Positions 46,988 through 57,641 of a stretch of DNA of 64,000 nt are shown here, piece by piece. The stretch spans positions 5,394,001-5,458,000 of the forward strand of contig CM082598.2 of NCBI GenBank assembly GCA_040954595.2, given 5' to 3'. A program made the position numbers and the translations under genes. A model generated the notes under the pieces. The model saw nothing but the letters and a program-made list of their open reading frames with translations. It searched no databases and was not told where the DNA came from. The stretch's first letter is position 1, and the number at the start of each line of letters is the position of its first letter. This DNA comes from Balanoglossus misakiensis. Taxonomy: Eukaryota > Hemichordata.

Positions 46988-47244
46988 GATGTTCGACCAG
47001 ACACAACTTCCATCGCACTTGTAGACACGAGATTGAAAAACCCGCCAAAATGAATAATTGGTATTCACCTCTTATTCATTTTGGGCGAGTTTTTATTCTC
47101 ATATCCTAAAAACAGGATGGACGGTGTGTGTGGTTGAACATTGATTCACTATATATCCACATGTAGAATAACATAAACAGTGTCTTATATCAAACATAAT
47201 TAATGGAAAAATTAGGGAAGCGAGAGAGAGACTTTTCCCTTTAA
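46988..47244. mobile_element. Family B, left end missing
   Basis: Begins at GTTCGACCAGACACAACTTC and ends at TTAA; in intron 3. Confidence 0.8.
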
Positions 47245-47275
47245 TGCAAATTCTGGATTTCCACTATGAGCCTAC

Positions 47276-47406
47276 CCTTTTTAGGACTTGAACCTGGCTG
47301 CCTGTGACGACTTTTCTCCCATCGTGATGTATTAGGAGTGGATTCCAGAGGCACTTGTCTCGGTGTACCATCAGGAAAAACATCATCTGTCTCTTCACCT
47401 GCATTC
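47276..47406 (-). CDS. IRAG-like: Exon 3: linker after EF-hands
   Basis: Residues about 476-519, beginning KNAGEETDDVFPDGTPRQVP and ending in SPKKG across the junction. Entry phase 2, exit phase 1; acceptor TTTTGTAG, donor GTAGGC. Pro/Ser/Thr-rich and probably unstructured. Intron 3 (47,275-46,928) carries an internally deleted family B element ending in TTAA near exon 3. Confidence 0.78.
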
Positions 47407-47501
47407 CTACAAAAATGTTGGGACAAGTTAAAGTGTAAGTTTTGAATGTAAAATCAGAAGAAAAAATATGCATAAGGTACTGTACCAATAATAATAAATG
47501 G

Positions 47502-47851
47502 TTAAAGGGACAAAGTCTCTCTCTCGCTGCCCTTTTTCCATTAATTATTTTTGATACAAGACAATGTTTATGTTATTCTACATGTGGATATATAGTGGAA
47601 TCAACATTCGACCACACACAACTTCCATCCCGTTTGTAGGATATGGAGTAAAAATCCCACCCAAATGAATAAATGGTAAACACCGATTATTCATTTTGGC
47701 GAGTTTTTCACTCTGGTGTCTACAAGTGGGATGGAAGCTGTGTGTGGTCACTATACCTAGATTCACTATATCTAGAATAACATAAACAGTATCTTGTATC
47801 AAAGATAACTAATGCTAAAAGGGCAGTGGGAGAGAGACTTTGTCCCTTTAA
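47502..47851. mobile_element. Family B, full length, near exon 2 donor
   Basis: 350 bp with TTAA at both ends; its right end is 15 bp inside intron 2. Confidence 0.87.
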
Positions 47852-47866
47852 GTATCACAAACTCAC

Positions 47867-47985
47867 TTCCTCTTTTGCAGAGATTCAATCCATTTAGTGA
47901 CACCACTATGATAGGTCTGTAAGTTTATATTGGTATCTTGACAGCCAGGATCCAGTATCCGACCAAGTTCCTCAATATCACCAGA
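47867..47985 (-). CDS. IRAG-like: Exon 2: second EF-hand half
   Basis: Encodes residues 437-475, joining exon 1 in phase 0 and ending in phase 2 (AGGAA then GTGAGT). LDPGCQDTNINLQTYHSGV followed by TKWIESLQ matches the second EF-hand of KASH5, remembered as a LDP start, a central Thr/Asp-Leu stretch and a final W-I. The loop lacks the regular acidic spacing, so it is probably not a calcium site. The direct join of exons 1 and 2 keeps the inter-hand spacing of KASH5, which supports skipping everything in the 8-kb intron. Intron 2 (47,866-47,407) is mostly a full-length family B element. Confidence 0.85.
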
Positions 47986-48106
47986 CTGAAACACACAAAA
48001 TAAAACATTTTATTTATCAGAATATCCAACATAAATATTTATAGCATGCCAGTTCTAACAAGGACAATTATGTCTCAAACCAAAAAAACTGACCAACTTT
48101 ACACTT

Positions 48107-48283
48107 GGTAATAGTGTGCCCTCTAACAGACATAATTTTAAAGTGTTTGAGTCAATTTGAGGATTTCTAAAAATTTCTCTGAGTCAGGCCTATACCATTG
48201 CATGGATTGTAGATAATTCTCTTGAGTCACCAGTGAGTTTGAGTCAGTGGCTCGTCAAATGGTCTTAGAGGGCACACTGCTTT
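48107..48283. repeat. Family H, reverse
   Basis: Inverse of the 21,814 copy: CAGTGTGCCCTCTAAC-like start and TCTTGAGTCACCAGTGAGTT end region. Confidence 0.68.
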
Positions 48284-48813
48284 ACTAAGAGCAAATTCAT
48301 CTAGACATGGACTTGTTTGAAATACTACTGAATAATTTTACCCTCAAATGCATAAACACCCACATCACAGAAAGCTTGTGCTTTGCAGATTTTTAATAAT
48401 TTCCTGTCTTTCATATTTTTTCTCTACAACTTTTTCTCTCGCATATTGTGTGTCATGTCATTTAAAAGTTTACAGCAGAAAAGTTTGTTTACTAGAACAT
48501 GTGTAGTGATTTGGAAATGAACACTTCCACAGCATAGAGCATCAATAGGCAAGTTGTAAAGTAGTTCCAGTCAATGGACTATTCATATTCAAATCCGATT
48601 AGTTTCATTGGCTGTTCAATGTGTAGTGATACAGTGGAGATTGAGTGAATTTGAAATTTACATATGAATAAAAATATTTAAATAACAAAGGAGTATCAGT
48701 AAAGGTGGCAAATTCAAAAGGGGCATTGTTGAGTTGGATCAGTGCTAAACTGGAGATAAACCTGCAAGAACGAAGTAACTGTCTACAGTACTGCTTATAA
48801 TCCTAGCCTAAAG

Positions 48814-49006
48814 TTAAAGGTATACGGTCACCTATTGAAAATTACCTACAGTTACCATGGCAAATTGAGACCAAGCCAATTGCTGATTTTCAGTGGGTGG
48901 TACACGCGAAAAAAAGAGCGCCACCATATGTTCTTTAGAACGCTCAAATACGCAATTTCAGCCAAATATGGGCGAATGTAAATTAGAGGTGACTGTATAC
49001 CTTTAA
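48814..49006. mobile_element. Family C MITE
   Basis: 193 bp, TTAA at both ends. Confidence 0.86.
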
Positions 49007-50604
49007 GAACCACACCAAAGGATAATGCGATAAACTGTATCAGTGTATGGCTGCAATCCAAAAGGCAAAACCCCCATGGATTGACACCATAACCCCATAA
49101 AATGTTTACTGGAAACAAATTTATGCAAAGTTTATTTTCTCCATAATTATTTTTCTTAAAATCAAGGTAAAAATATAATGTTTATGAGTTTTTAGCTTTA
49201 ATAAAGTTAATCATTCTTACCACTATTGGAAAATGAATTGCAGTATATTTGAAAGGTCTGCTAGAGTCTCCAGTGACCAAAACAAATCTTAGTGTTTTTC
49301 ATTGTTTTTCAGATATGCACAATGTGTATGTTTATACATATTGTAACATTGCTTTCCTTTTATTTCCTTTTTATTAAAGCAAATAAACCAAGATGAGAGA
49401 TGAAAGCCATAGGAATACAAGATTATGGGAAAAAAATGTTGAACTCTCTACACTGTAAATGCCTATACTCAGTGCTCTGTTGCTATGGTGAGCTGGCATT
49501 TTGACAACTAGGCATATTTGTGGCATGGTAACGCATTTAAGAGGGTTTTGAAAAAATAAACCATCAAGACTTTTTTCAGAGCTGTGTCAATGGGTCAATG
49601 TTAAACTTAAAGTGTAGTGGTCGTCGCGCTGCGTTTGGTTGTTTATAAACATTACAATTCATCCACAAATCCCTGAAAATTATTCTTAGAATGAACAAAG
49701 CAGCCAACCATAGCCAACAGGGCATGACAGCAACTGAAGATCCTAATAGGTCGTGGAGACTGCAGTGGGGTTTATGCTGGTATGGGAGGAGGACATATTC
49801 TCATCAAGGGAGATACCCATGCAGTGTGACGACCAATTCCCTCTAAATGATGTGTATAAATGTCATATACCCCCCAAAAAAACACCAGGATGTGAGGTCA
49901 CTCAGGGGTCATGAGAGTGTCCTATATTGGCCAAATGCCTTTTATTTAGATGGCCGACTGCAAGTTTGCATATACCCCCGGGTATCTATTGTACTTTGTC
50001 AGGAATCAAGGATAGCAGAGAATGAAATGTCAGGAGTCAAGGAGGTGGCCACTAGGTTTGACTTTGTGCACAAAACACATGCCTTCATCTATACATGGCT
50101 GTATTTTGTGAAACAACATAACCTTATATATAGCCTATTAATAGCTTAATGAATTGAGAGTCATTAAGCTGTGAGAATTTGACCTAACAGATGGTGTCCC
50201 CTACCCAGCATATATAATATGCAGCTAAATTAAGGTAACATATTATCCAAGGTAAAGTTACACAGCTGCTGATGCTCAACAAATGATAATTTGTACCATA
50301 CAAGTCTCTATACAACATTTCATAGTTTCAAGAACCAAAATCTGTCTAGAATTTCTAATCAACAAAGGTACCTACATGTTGGAAGCAAAACAGTAGCATG
50401 TGTAGAACACTAGATGCAGAGATCAAAAACCTTCCAAGACCTTCATGAGAAGCCAAGCGGAAAGCATCAAATGTTTAAATAACAAAACTATCACTGAAAT
50501 ACATGTACAGCAAGGAATGCTGAGCTTATAATGCCATGCATCGTCCTTCGGTCGCTATACATCAGGAGATGCAAGTGCATTTCTCTGTGCAAACTTCTCT
50601 ATAC

Positions 50605-50924
50605 AACCTGTCTATAGTGGCCAGTCAAGGGACTTTCCTAAACTGGCCTTCACAGACAGGTGGCATCTATATACAAGTCAAATTAAAGGTATACAGTCAC
50701 CTCCAATTTACATATGCCCATATATGGCTGAAATGGCGTATTTGAGCGTTCTAAAGAACATGTGGTGGCTCTTTTTTTTTGCGTGTGCCACCCACTGAAA
50801 ATCTGTGATTGGCTAGATCTCAATTTGCCATGGTAACTGTAGCTAATTTTCTATAGGTGACCGTATACCTTTAATGGACTGTAACAAAGTGACCACTATA
50901 GAGGTGGCCACTAATACAGGTTTC
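50605..50924. mobile_element. Family D split by a family C insertion
   Basis: CCTGTCTATAGTGGCCAGTC to the TTAA at 50,683, then resuming at 50,875 TGGACTGTAACAAAGTG to ACAGGTTT. Confidence 0.8.
50683..50874. mobile_element. Family C MITE nested in family D
   Basis: 192 bp with TTAA at both ends, splitting a family D copy (50,605-50,682 and 50,875-50,924). Confidence 0.87.
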
Positions 50925-51555
50925 ATAATAATCTCACTTTTCTACTTTCATCATTCTTCTCCCGTCAATTTTTCTTTTCGTTTGATAAAATACAGCACTG
51001 AGAGGCTGTTTTAAATAATGAATTCCAACATAGATCACAAGAAAATACAGAAAATGGGATTTATTAATTTAAAAAGTTGAGGTGCACCTCAGAAACGACA
51101 AGTTTAGGGTAATAAATTAATCAAAACATATTCCAGACCATCAAAGAACTGAGAGATGTGATGTTTTCTATTGATAGCGCATTCCTTAATTTAATTGTTA
51201 CTTTTCTAACAACGCAGTCAATTTGATTTGTAAAGAAATCAAACTTCCCATTGATTTCACGTGGCAAACTACTTGTGTTAAGTGTCTGTGCATGTTCGTG
51301 AATGTATTTTCAGTATGTACAGTGGGACATGCCATGAGCAGAACATGTACACTGTATGTCAATATTGACTGAAAAGAACACTGATGGTGTTGCATTTCTG
51401 TGACAGTACAGGTAGTTGTTCATCACTTGAGTAGACAGCTGCTTGTGTCTAGTTAATTTAATATCTGAATGATGCAGTGTACCGGTATAATGTGTAAATG
51501 GATATTTGAATCGCTAAAATATAAAAAAAAGTATCATCTTTAGACTTAAATAAAC

Positions 51556-51885
51556 TCAGGTTACTAAGAGAAGTCCATTTAAACTATGCTGAAAGTGGCA
51601 ACTATTGGGACTTCGATCTAAACTGGTCAACATGCAGTCTACAGTTTTGTCATCTTTCTTACCAAAATCTGAAAATTTACAGTATTGATGCACAGGGTCA
51701 ATGTTATAGATTTGACTCTTTTTTTTAATCAAATTGCAACATGCAGTCACAATCTGGCATCGATAAGGTGTTCGTGGATACCTAAAGGCTATCAGTATAA
51801 GCTTATTTAGATTGACCAATTTGAGTTGGAAAATAAAGTCATGAAAATAATGCACCAAGTGGCAGCTCTAGAGGCTTTAATAGTA
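51556..51885. repeat. Family M
   Basis: Contains TTGCAACATGCAGTCACAAT and ends GTGGCAGCTCTAGAGGCTTT. Confidence 0.62.
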
Positions 51886-52888
51886 AATGTTATAAAATGT
51901 CCCCAAGAGAAAAACAACATCCATACGCATTCTAGGCATTCAAGGAAGATTTTTGTGTTGAACTTTGAAATCCACCAACAAAAGACAAAGCCACTTTGAT
52001 CCTTATATTCCTGTATTATACAAATACAGTGGTGTGGTGCGGAGTATTCTGCTGTATTTTTTCACTCGCTGTGCTTGTGAAAGTTCTCCTGCAGAAAACA
52101 CTGCATCACTCGTAAAAGTAACTTCTGTACGGCACAGATGATCGCGTGCAGAGGTCATGGAGTTCTGTCATATTAATTATAACTTTAGTGAAACATTTTC
52201 AATGAGAGAATAAAATGAATTCTTCAGACAGCTGTGTTGATTTATATCAGAAATCATTTTCCTTACATAATTGTGAAAAGTAAAATTGACTATCTATTTA
52301 ATATCAGTCGTTGATTAGTTTATGATTACTTGGTACAGCTGTTTCATCTTTTGTTATATGTCAGAAGTGATTTTTTAGAAAACTGTTCCTCAGAATTGCC
52401 AATGGAGGTGAACATACACTTTTGGGGTCCGACAACTACCATGACTGCATATATGCCCAATACCATGTCTATTGCATAATTATTTCTAATTAATTAAAGT
52501 TTTGCGTTGATTGCCCATGTCCCAAGTTTTAACTATGATGGTATAGTACCAGTAATTTTCACTACAAATATGTTAATATTAGCAGTTGAACAAGCTGGAC
52601 AAAACATGCTCAAAGCAATCATGGTAAATTTATAAACAGCTAGTGGATAGACGCTGTATGTTCACAATCTCTCTCATTAAAATCAATCAAAATTTCCGTG
52701 CAATCATCAATAATTGTTCACAGACAACAGGGATGCATCCATATGCTATTGTTGATTGTTTGGCATATGCATTCCATCCTCCTATGGAGTATAATAAATA
52801 ACTATTTTGTCATTCGTGATTGAAGATGCAATATGTGTTTTATTTCAGCTGCCACAGATGTTCGCAGGGGAAAACACACGCAACCACG

Positions 52889-53348
52889 TGATGATAATTA
52901 ATGGAAAAAGAGCAGCGAGAGAGAGACTTTGTCCCTTTAAGGTATACGGTTACCTATGGAAATTTAGCTACAGTTACATGTACCATGGTAAACTTGAGAT
53001 CTCTCTCGCTGCCCTTTTTCCATTAATTATGTTTTATACAAGACACTGTTTATGTTATTCTACATATGTGGATATATAGTGAATCAACATTCAACCACAC
53101 ACAACTTTTATCCCGTTTGTAGGATATGAGAGTAAAAACTTGCCCATTCAATGAATAAATGGTAGAGACCGATTATTCATTTTTGCGAGCTTTTCATTTT
53201 CGTGTTTTCAAGTGGGATGGAAGGTGTGTGTGGTAAGTCGAACATTGATATGAACTATATATCCACATGTAGAATAACATAAACGGTGTCTTGTATCAAA
53301 CATAATTAATAGAAAAAGGGCAGCGAGAGAGAGACTTTGTCCCTTTAA
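52889..53348. mobile_element. Composite of family B and family C pieces
   Basis: A family B right end (52,889-52,940) shares its TTAA with the left end of family C (52,937-53,000), which then switches at GAGATCT into a nearly complete second family B (52,999-53,348). Confidence 0.78.
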
Positions 53349-53746
53349 TACTACCAGTCATTTCCTGCAGGTCTCGCACGGTGCCCTGAACCCAATCCAC
53401 TGATAAACACGATGAGAAAACAACAGCTGTGAAACAAATACAATATTTGACTGCTTGAATGAAACAGAGCTGACATAAATCGCACACTCAAGTTATTGAC
53501 CCTTCTTCATTCAACATACTTAACTATAAACATAGCTCAGCCTGTCAAAATCAGATACCTCAGTTGTCATGGTAATGTATTGATTTCTTTTCTCCCTTGA
53601 AATGCATTGATTTTCTTCTTCATCTTTTAGAAGGAATGTATTATGTGTCTATTCTCATCAAATGATAACGACCACAGAAGGATGTCATACAATTCAAGTT
53701 CAAGTTTTATTTTTATTAATTTCATCTTATTTTTCAAATTTTATCA

Positions 53747-53935
53747 TTAAAGGTATACGGTCACCTCCAATTTACATACGCCCATATATGGCTGAAATGG
53801 CGTATTTGAGTGTTCTAAAGAACATATGGTGACGCTCTTTTTTTGCGTGTGCCACCCACTGAAAATCCGTGATTGGCTAGATCTCAAGTTTACCATGGTA
53901 ACTGTAGCTAATTTTCAATAGTTGACCATATACCG
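53747..53935. mobile_element. Family C MITE, reverse orientation
   Basis: Left TTAA intact; right end decayed after GACCATATACC. Confidence 0.84.
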
Positions 53936-55434
53936 ATGACAGGATGACTAAAAAGTTGCAAATCACGTAATACCTGACCACATTACACAACAGAAAAACA
54001 TATAATTTAGTAAATCTTTTCAGATTGGAAATAATGCTATTTATGCATTTTGTCATTTATGATATTCAAGTTCACAGGCCTTCACATTATCCCCATAAAA
54101 AATAATTGTGTGAAAACTGACAGTTGAAAGGTTTGGACATTTTCAAACAGCAAAAATCCACAGAAAAACATCCCAATATTAAGATTTTGCACTTGTTACT
54201 TGTTAGCAACAGCAACCAACATGCACATCAAACCCTCCAGTATCTTTAATCGTTCATAAAATATAATTAATAAAAGAATTCTGTGAATACAAGTGACCAC
54301 TTGAAATTGTCATACACAGCTGACACTTTCATCCATTTTGATTTTGGAAAAACTAGTGCTATTCATTTTCCTCAACAAATTATTTGATGGCTGTACTTAG
54401 AGGATTCAGTCAGAAGACTTTGCACACACAAAGGCCTGAAAACAATCTGCCTCAAACCTCCCTCTATCAACTGCCTACGATCTACATTCAGACCACTACA
54501 TTCGCTAAGTTAATAACGTTACAATTATCACGCAACTACATTTAATGCAATTATAGAGCCACGGTATAAGAATCACTTAACTCTGATTCGTATTTTTTAA
54601 AAGCTTTATCAGTGATTCAGGTTAGTGCTCTACTTTACACAGAAATTTTCACCCAAATTTTGCACATTGAGACAAAGTTGAATTTCCATTAAACCACAAT
54701 ATAGGGATTTTTTTAAAAACAAGTATAGATGGATCAGACAAATGAATCAATTAAGCCCAGTCAATATAAATGTCAAATTTAATTTCCAACAAAAATTATT
54801 TTTTCGATCACTGGAATGCTAATATAAGTTTTGCCTCCCACACAAACTAGCTCACTATTTTAGGAAACCCATAAAATAATTAGCACAAATGATCAACTCA
54901 AAAAAATATTGAAAATAACAAAATGTTTGAAGTGACATTAAGATTGAAATAAAGCATGATGCCTGACTGACCACAGATTCATATTATTTGACATTTCCAG
55001 TTCAGTAGAACACAGAATTTCCTTTGTACAAACAACTGACTTCCGGATCTTAAAGCATGCTTGAATTCACTTCTTTCAAACTCACTCACATGTGCGACTA
55101 AATGCAGTAAATGATAATTTGCTTTTGAAAAGAGGCAGTGAAATTCTCTGTCGACTCTGAACTGGGTGGTATTTATTGGACCGAGTATGGTTTTATAAAA
55201 ACCAGCAGCTGTAATATGCAATAAGCAATCTTCTATTTTTAGAACAAAATTTCCTGCTAATATAATCACTGGTAATTTAGTTCTTAATAACAGAAAATGT
55301 TTTTGCATCCATATACAGTGAAACTGTACAGAATGTGTGTGTGTGTTGAAAATGTTTTACTATGGTATCATGCACACTACCGGTACACCATAGCTCAGAA
55401 GTTTGTCACATTTATGGAACACTTTTACATATTT

Positions 55435-55560
55435 TTAATCGATAAAATACTTCAATCTTCTCCTTATCTTTAGTCGACAAATGACACTATGTTGACTGTG
55501 TGAGGATTTAAAATGTAAGTGTGCCTACCACAATAGTTGGCAGCCATTGGGGCTTTTAGA
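55435..55560. repeat. Family M, terminal fragment
   Basis: Ends TTGGCAGCCATTGGGGCTTT. Confidence 0.52.
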
Positions 55561-55592
55561 CTTTCAATAATTGAAGGGCGTGATAAATTTAC

Positions 55593-55736
55593 CAGTGTTC
55601 TCCCCAGGATTTTGGGAAAGCAGGATGGCTAATTTGCATAACAATACGATTGATTGTTATGTTAATTAAGTTCTATTGTCTTCTCAAAATTATAGAGTGG
55701 TGGTTACCATGCTTTAATTGGTCCGGGGAGAACACG
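55593..55736. mobile_element. Short hairpin MITE with GTGTTCTCCCC ends
   Basis: Inverted ends GTGTTCTCCCCAGGA and TCCGGGGAGAACAC, about 144 bp, single copy in the window. Confidence 0.65.
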
Positions 55737-55783
55737 TACTGTCTACTGTTACGAACTAAAGAGCTGTATCTACCTTGAAATTG

Positions 55784-56110
55784 TTAAAGGGAAAAAGTCT
55801 CTCTCTCGCTGCCCCTTTTCCATTAATTATGTTTGATACAAGGCGCCGTTTATGTTAATGTACATATATAGTGAATCAACATTCGACCACACACAACTTC
55901 CATCCCGTTTGTAGGATATGAAAGTAAATATCTTGCCAAAATGAATAAATGGTAAAGACTGATTATTCATTTAGGTGTGTTTCATTCTCGTGTCTTCAAG
56001 TGGGATGGAAGTTGTGTATGATCAAACGTTGATTCACTACATGTACGGTGTCTTGTATCAATTACACTTAATGGAAAAAGGGCAGCGAGAGAGAGACTTT
56101 GTCCCTTTAA
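55784..56110. mobile_element. Family B, abutting exon 1 donor
   Basis: TTAA at both ends; the right end at 56,110 is separated from exon 1 only by the 6-bp donor GTATGT. Confidence 0.86.
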
Positions 56111-56116
56111 ACATAC

Positions 56117-57424
56117 CTCATTCAGCTGTGCAGGAAGCATGATCATTCGGATGTAGTCCAAGAGCGCCGACACAGACACAGTTCCAGTATTCTCAGGATC
56201 GCACGAATAGAAGATGGTATCCACTAGGTCCTCCTCGGTGATCAAACGACTGATGTTGGTGTCGCTGTGCGCAGAGGTGACTGACCCGCTGCTGTGGTGA
56301 CGACGCTTCTTCGAATGAACCTCTACCGACTCCATCCGTGGCAGAGTGAACATCTCAGAATCAACGGAGACACTTTCACTTGTCTCTTGGGTATCCTTCA
56401 CAAAGACTTCCTGGACTTCACTTCTGCCCGCAGACTGGAACCCCTCCGTGCCCACAAGGTAAGTATCTGACAAGTTGCTTGGTCCGTTGGTATCCTCGAC
56501 AAACTCGATATCAAGGCTTTTGACTGGCTGCAGGCGGATTGTCTTCACAAATGTATCAGAGAAGCTCATTGGCTGATTGTCTGTAACTTTCTTGCTGATT
56601 GGCTGGGACTTTCTTGAAACACCTGTGTCTGATAAGCTGGAAACAGTCAAGTCTCGGGTTGGCTTGTATGGGGTAAGACCTGGCTGTGGGTCACCACTGA
56701 AAAACGTTCCACCATAAGCATTCCTTTCAATCTTTCTGTAAGCTGCACTCTTTGGTGTACTATCAGAACTGGACAAGACTTCTTTGTAACCCTTGACTGA
56801 GTCTCGAAAACTATCAATTTCATCCTCAATAGACTTCTGATGGTTTCTTTCTGTCGATGAATCATATGAACTTGCGCTTCCAGCGTTGAATGATTGTCTC
56901 ATTAATGTGGGCTTGAAACGTCTCTCTGTTGATGTCATTGGTCGATTCAGCGAACCAGGTGTAGATGTAACAGGCGACGTGATTGGCCCTTTCATGAGGC
57001 TACCGTACATGAAGGAACTGCTCATTGGTTTCGACTTCTGAGCTGAAGTCTGCGTAGGTGTCGATTTATCACAATCGTAACTTCCATTTGCGCTGCTGTG
57101 GTAAGGTTTCTCGGCTCTGTTCAGCGTATCCGAATCCATGGTTACAATACTGAAGGAATCCGACAGTTTATACAACTTGGACGTGTAGTCATCTACTGCC
57201 TCCGTGGAATAATCCGAACTCAGTAAGTCGCTGTTGAGATCACTCAAACTCATTTCTGGGGAATACAAGGAACTTGATCTCTCGGGTTTCATCTCAATAT
57301 ATTCCGAGGTTGTGTAGCGCTCTTTTCTCCTGCCCGTAGTTCTGGTTGTAGAGGACGATGAGAACTGAAACCCACGTCCTGAAGACATTGAACCACTTCC
57401 AGAATTATTTACAGACTCTTCCAT
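56117..57424 (-). CDS. IRAG-like: Exon 1: Ser/Thr-rich N-terminus and first EF-hand half
   Basis: 436 codons starting MEESVNNSGSGSMSSGRGF. Residues 1 to about 393 are rich in Ser, Thr and acidic residues with no recognisable fold (likely disordered). Residues about 394-436 form a helix-loop-helix with FYSCDPENTGTVSVSALL, very like the first EF-hand of KASH5 (remembered as FEACDPQRTGTVAVAQVL). Loop positions 5 and 12 are Thr and Ala, so calcium binding is unlikely. The exon ends in phase 0 at AATGAG followed by donor GTATGT. The start is fixed by an upstream in-frame stop. Human KASH5 has only a short stretch before its EF-hands, so the roughly 390-residue extension is unusual. A family B transposon abuts the donor directly. 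Confidence 0.88.
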
Positions 57425-57641
57425 TTTTGATGCCAGTTAATAAATAGTTGAAATTGTATATATATTATGCTCAATATTGATATATCTCTTCATATAAAAT
57501 GTAGTGGTTCATATATGTACATGTTATTTTACAGTGTTTATTTTTGCATCAACCTGGAGTCTTCCGACAACATCAGACTGAAATTCTCTCAATAAATAAT
57601 CCATACAATATAATACACATCTGTCTGTACACAGGAGATGC
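57425..57641 (-). other. Probable 5' untranslated part of exon 1
   Basis: Reading the minus strand, a T-rich tract ending in TTTTCAG is followed by GCATCTCC at 57,641, a good 3' splice site. From there to the ATG at 57,424 is 217 nt with an in-frame TAA shortly upstream of the ATG, so translation cannot start earlier in this exon. This implies a further noncoding exon and promoter to the right, inside or beyond the window, which I cannot place. Confidence 0.5.

Larger units (their letters stand above)
47986..56116 (-). other. Intron 1 (8.1 kb)
   Basis: No supported coding exon. It holds family B at 55,784-56,110, a hairpin MITE at 55,593-55,736, family M fragment at 55,435-55,560, family C at 53,747-53,935, a B/C composite at 52,889-53,348, family M at 51,556-51,885, family D split by family C at 50,605-50,924, family C at 48,814-49,006 and family H at 48,107-48,283. 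A 45-bp exon-like piece at 53,355-53,399 is discussed in the findings. The 49,007-50,600 and 53,936-55,430 stretches show nothing I can name. Confidence 0.6.
6227..57641 (-). other. IRAG-like: Gene span: fused KASH5-like / IRAG-like gene, partial at 3' end
   Basis: Gene model assembled by hand from splice sites. Twenty-six coding exons run right to left, with ATG at 57,424 and the last visible donor at 6,226. Coding lengths sum to 5,024 nt (1,674 codons plus 2 nt), and every junction agrees in phase. Predicted order: Ser/Thr-rich N-terminus (1-393), EF-hand pair (about 394-475), KASH5-type coiled coil (about 520-785), linker, second coiled coil (about 863-1092), disordered linker, IRAG conserved blocks (about 1385-1674). 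Family knowledge: KASH5 uses its EF-hands and coiled coil as a dynein adaptor at the nuclear envelope; IRAG1 and LRMP are tail-anchored ER/outer nuclear membrane proteins that bind IP3 receptors, and IRAG1 is a cGMP-kinase I-beta substrate. The tail anchor is not in the window. That one protein combines these roles is inference. Confidence 0.82.

Noticed and set aside
19370-57424. Two separate neighbouring genes (KASH5-like, then IRAG-like)
   Set aside because: Not excluded, but no stop, poly(A) signal with terminal exon, or new start was found between exons 11 and 23, and all phases join.
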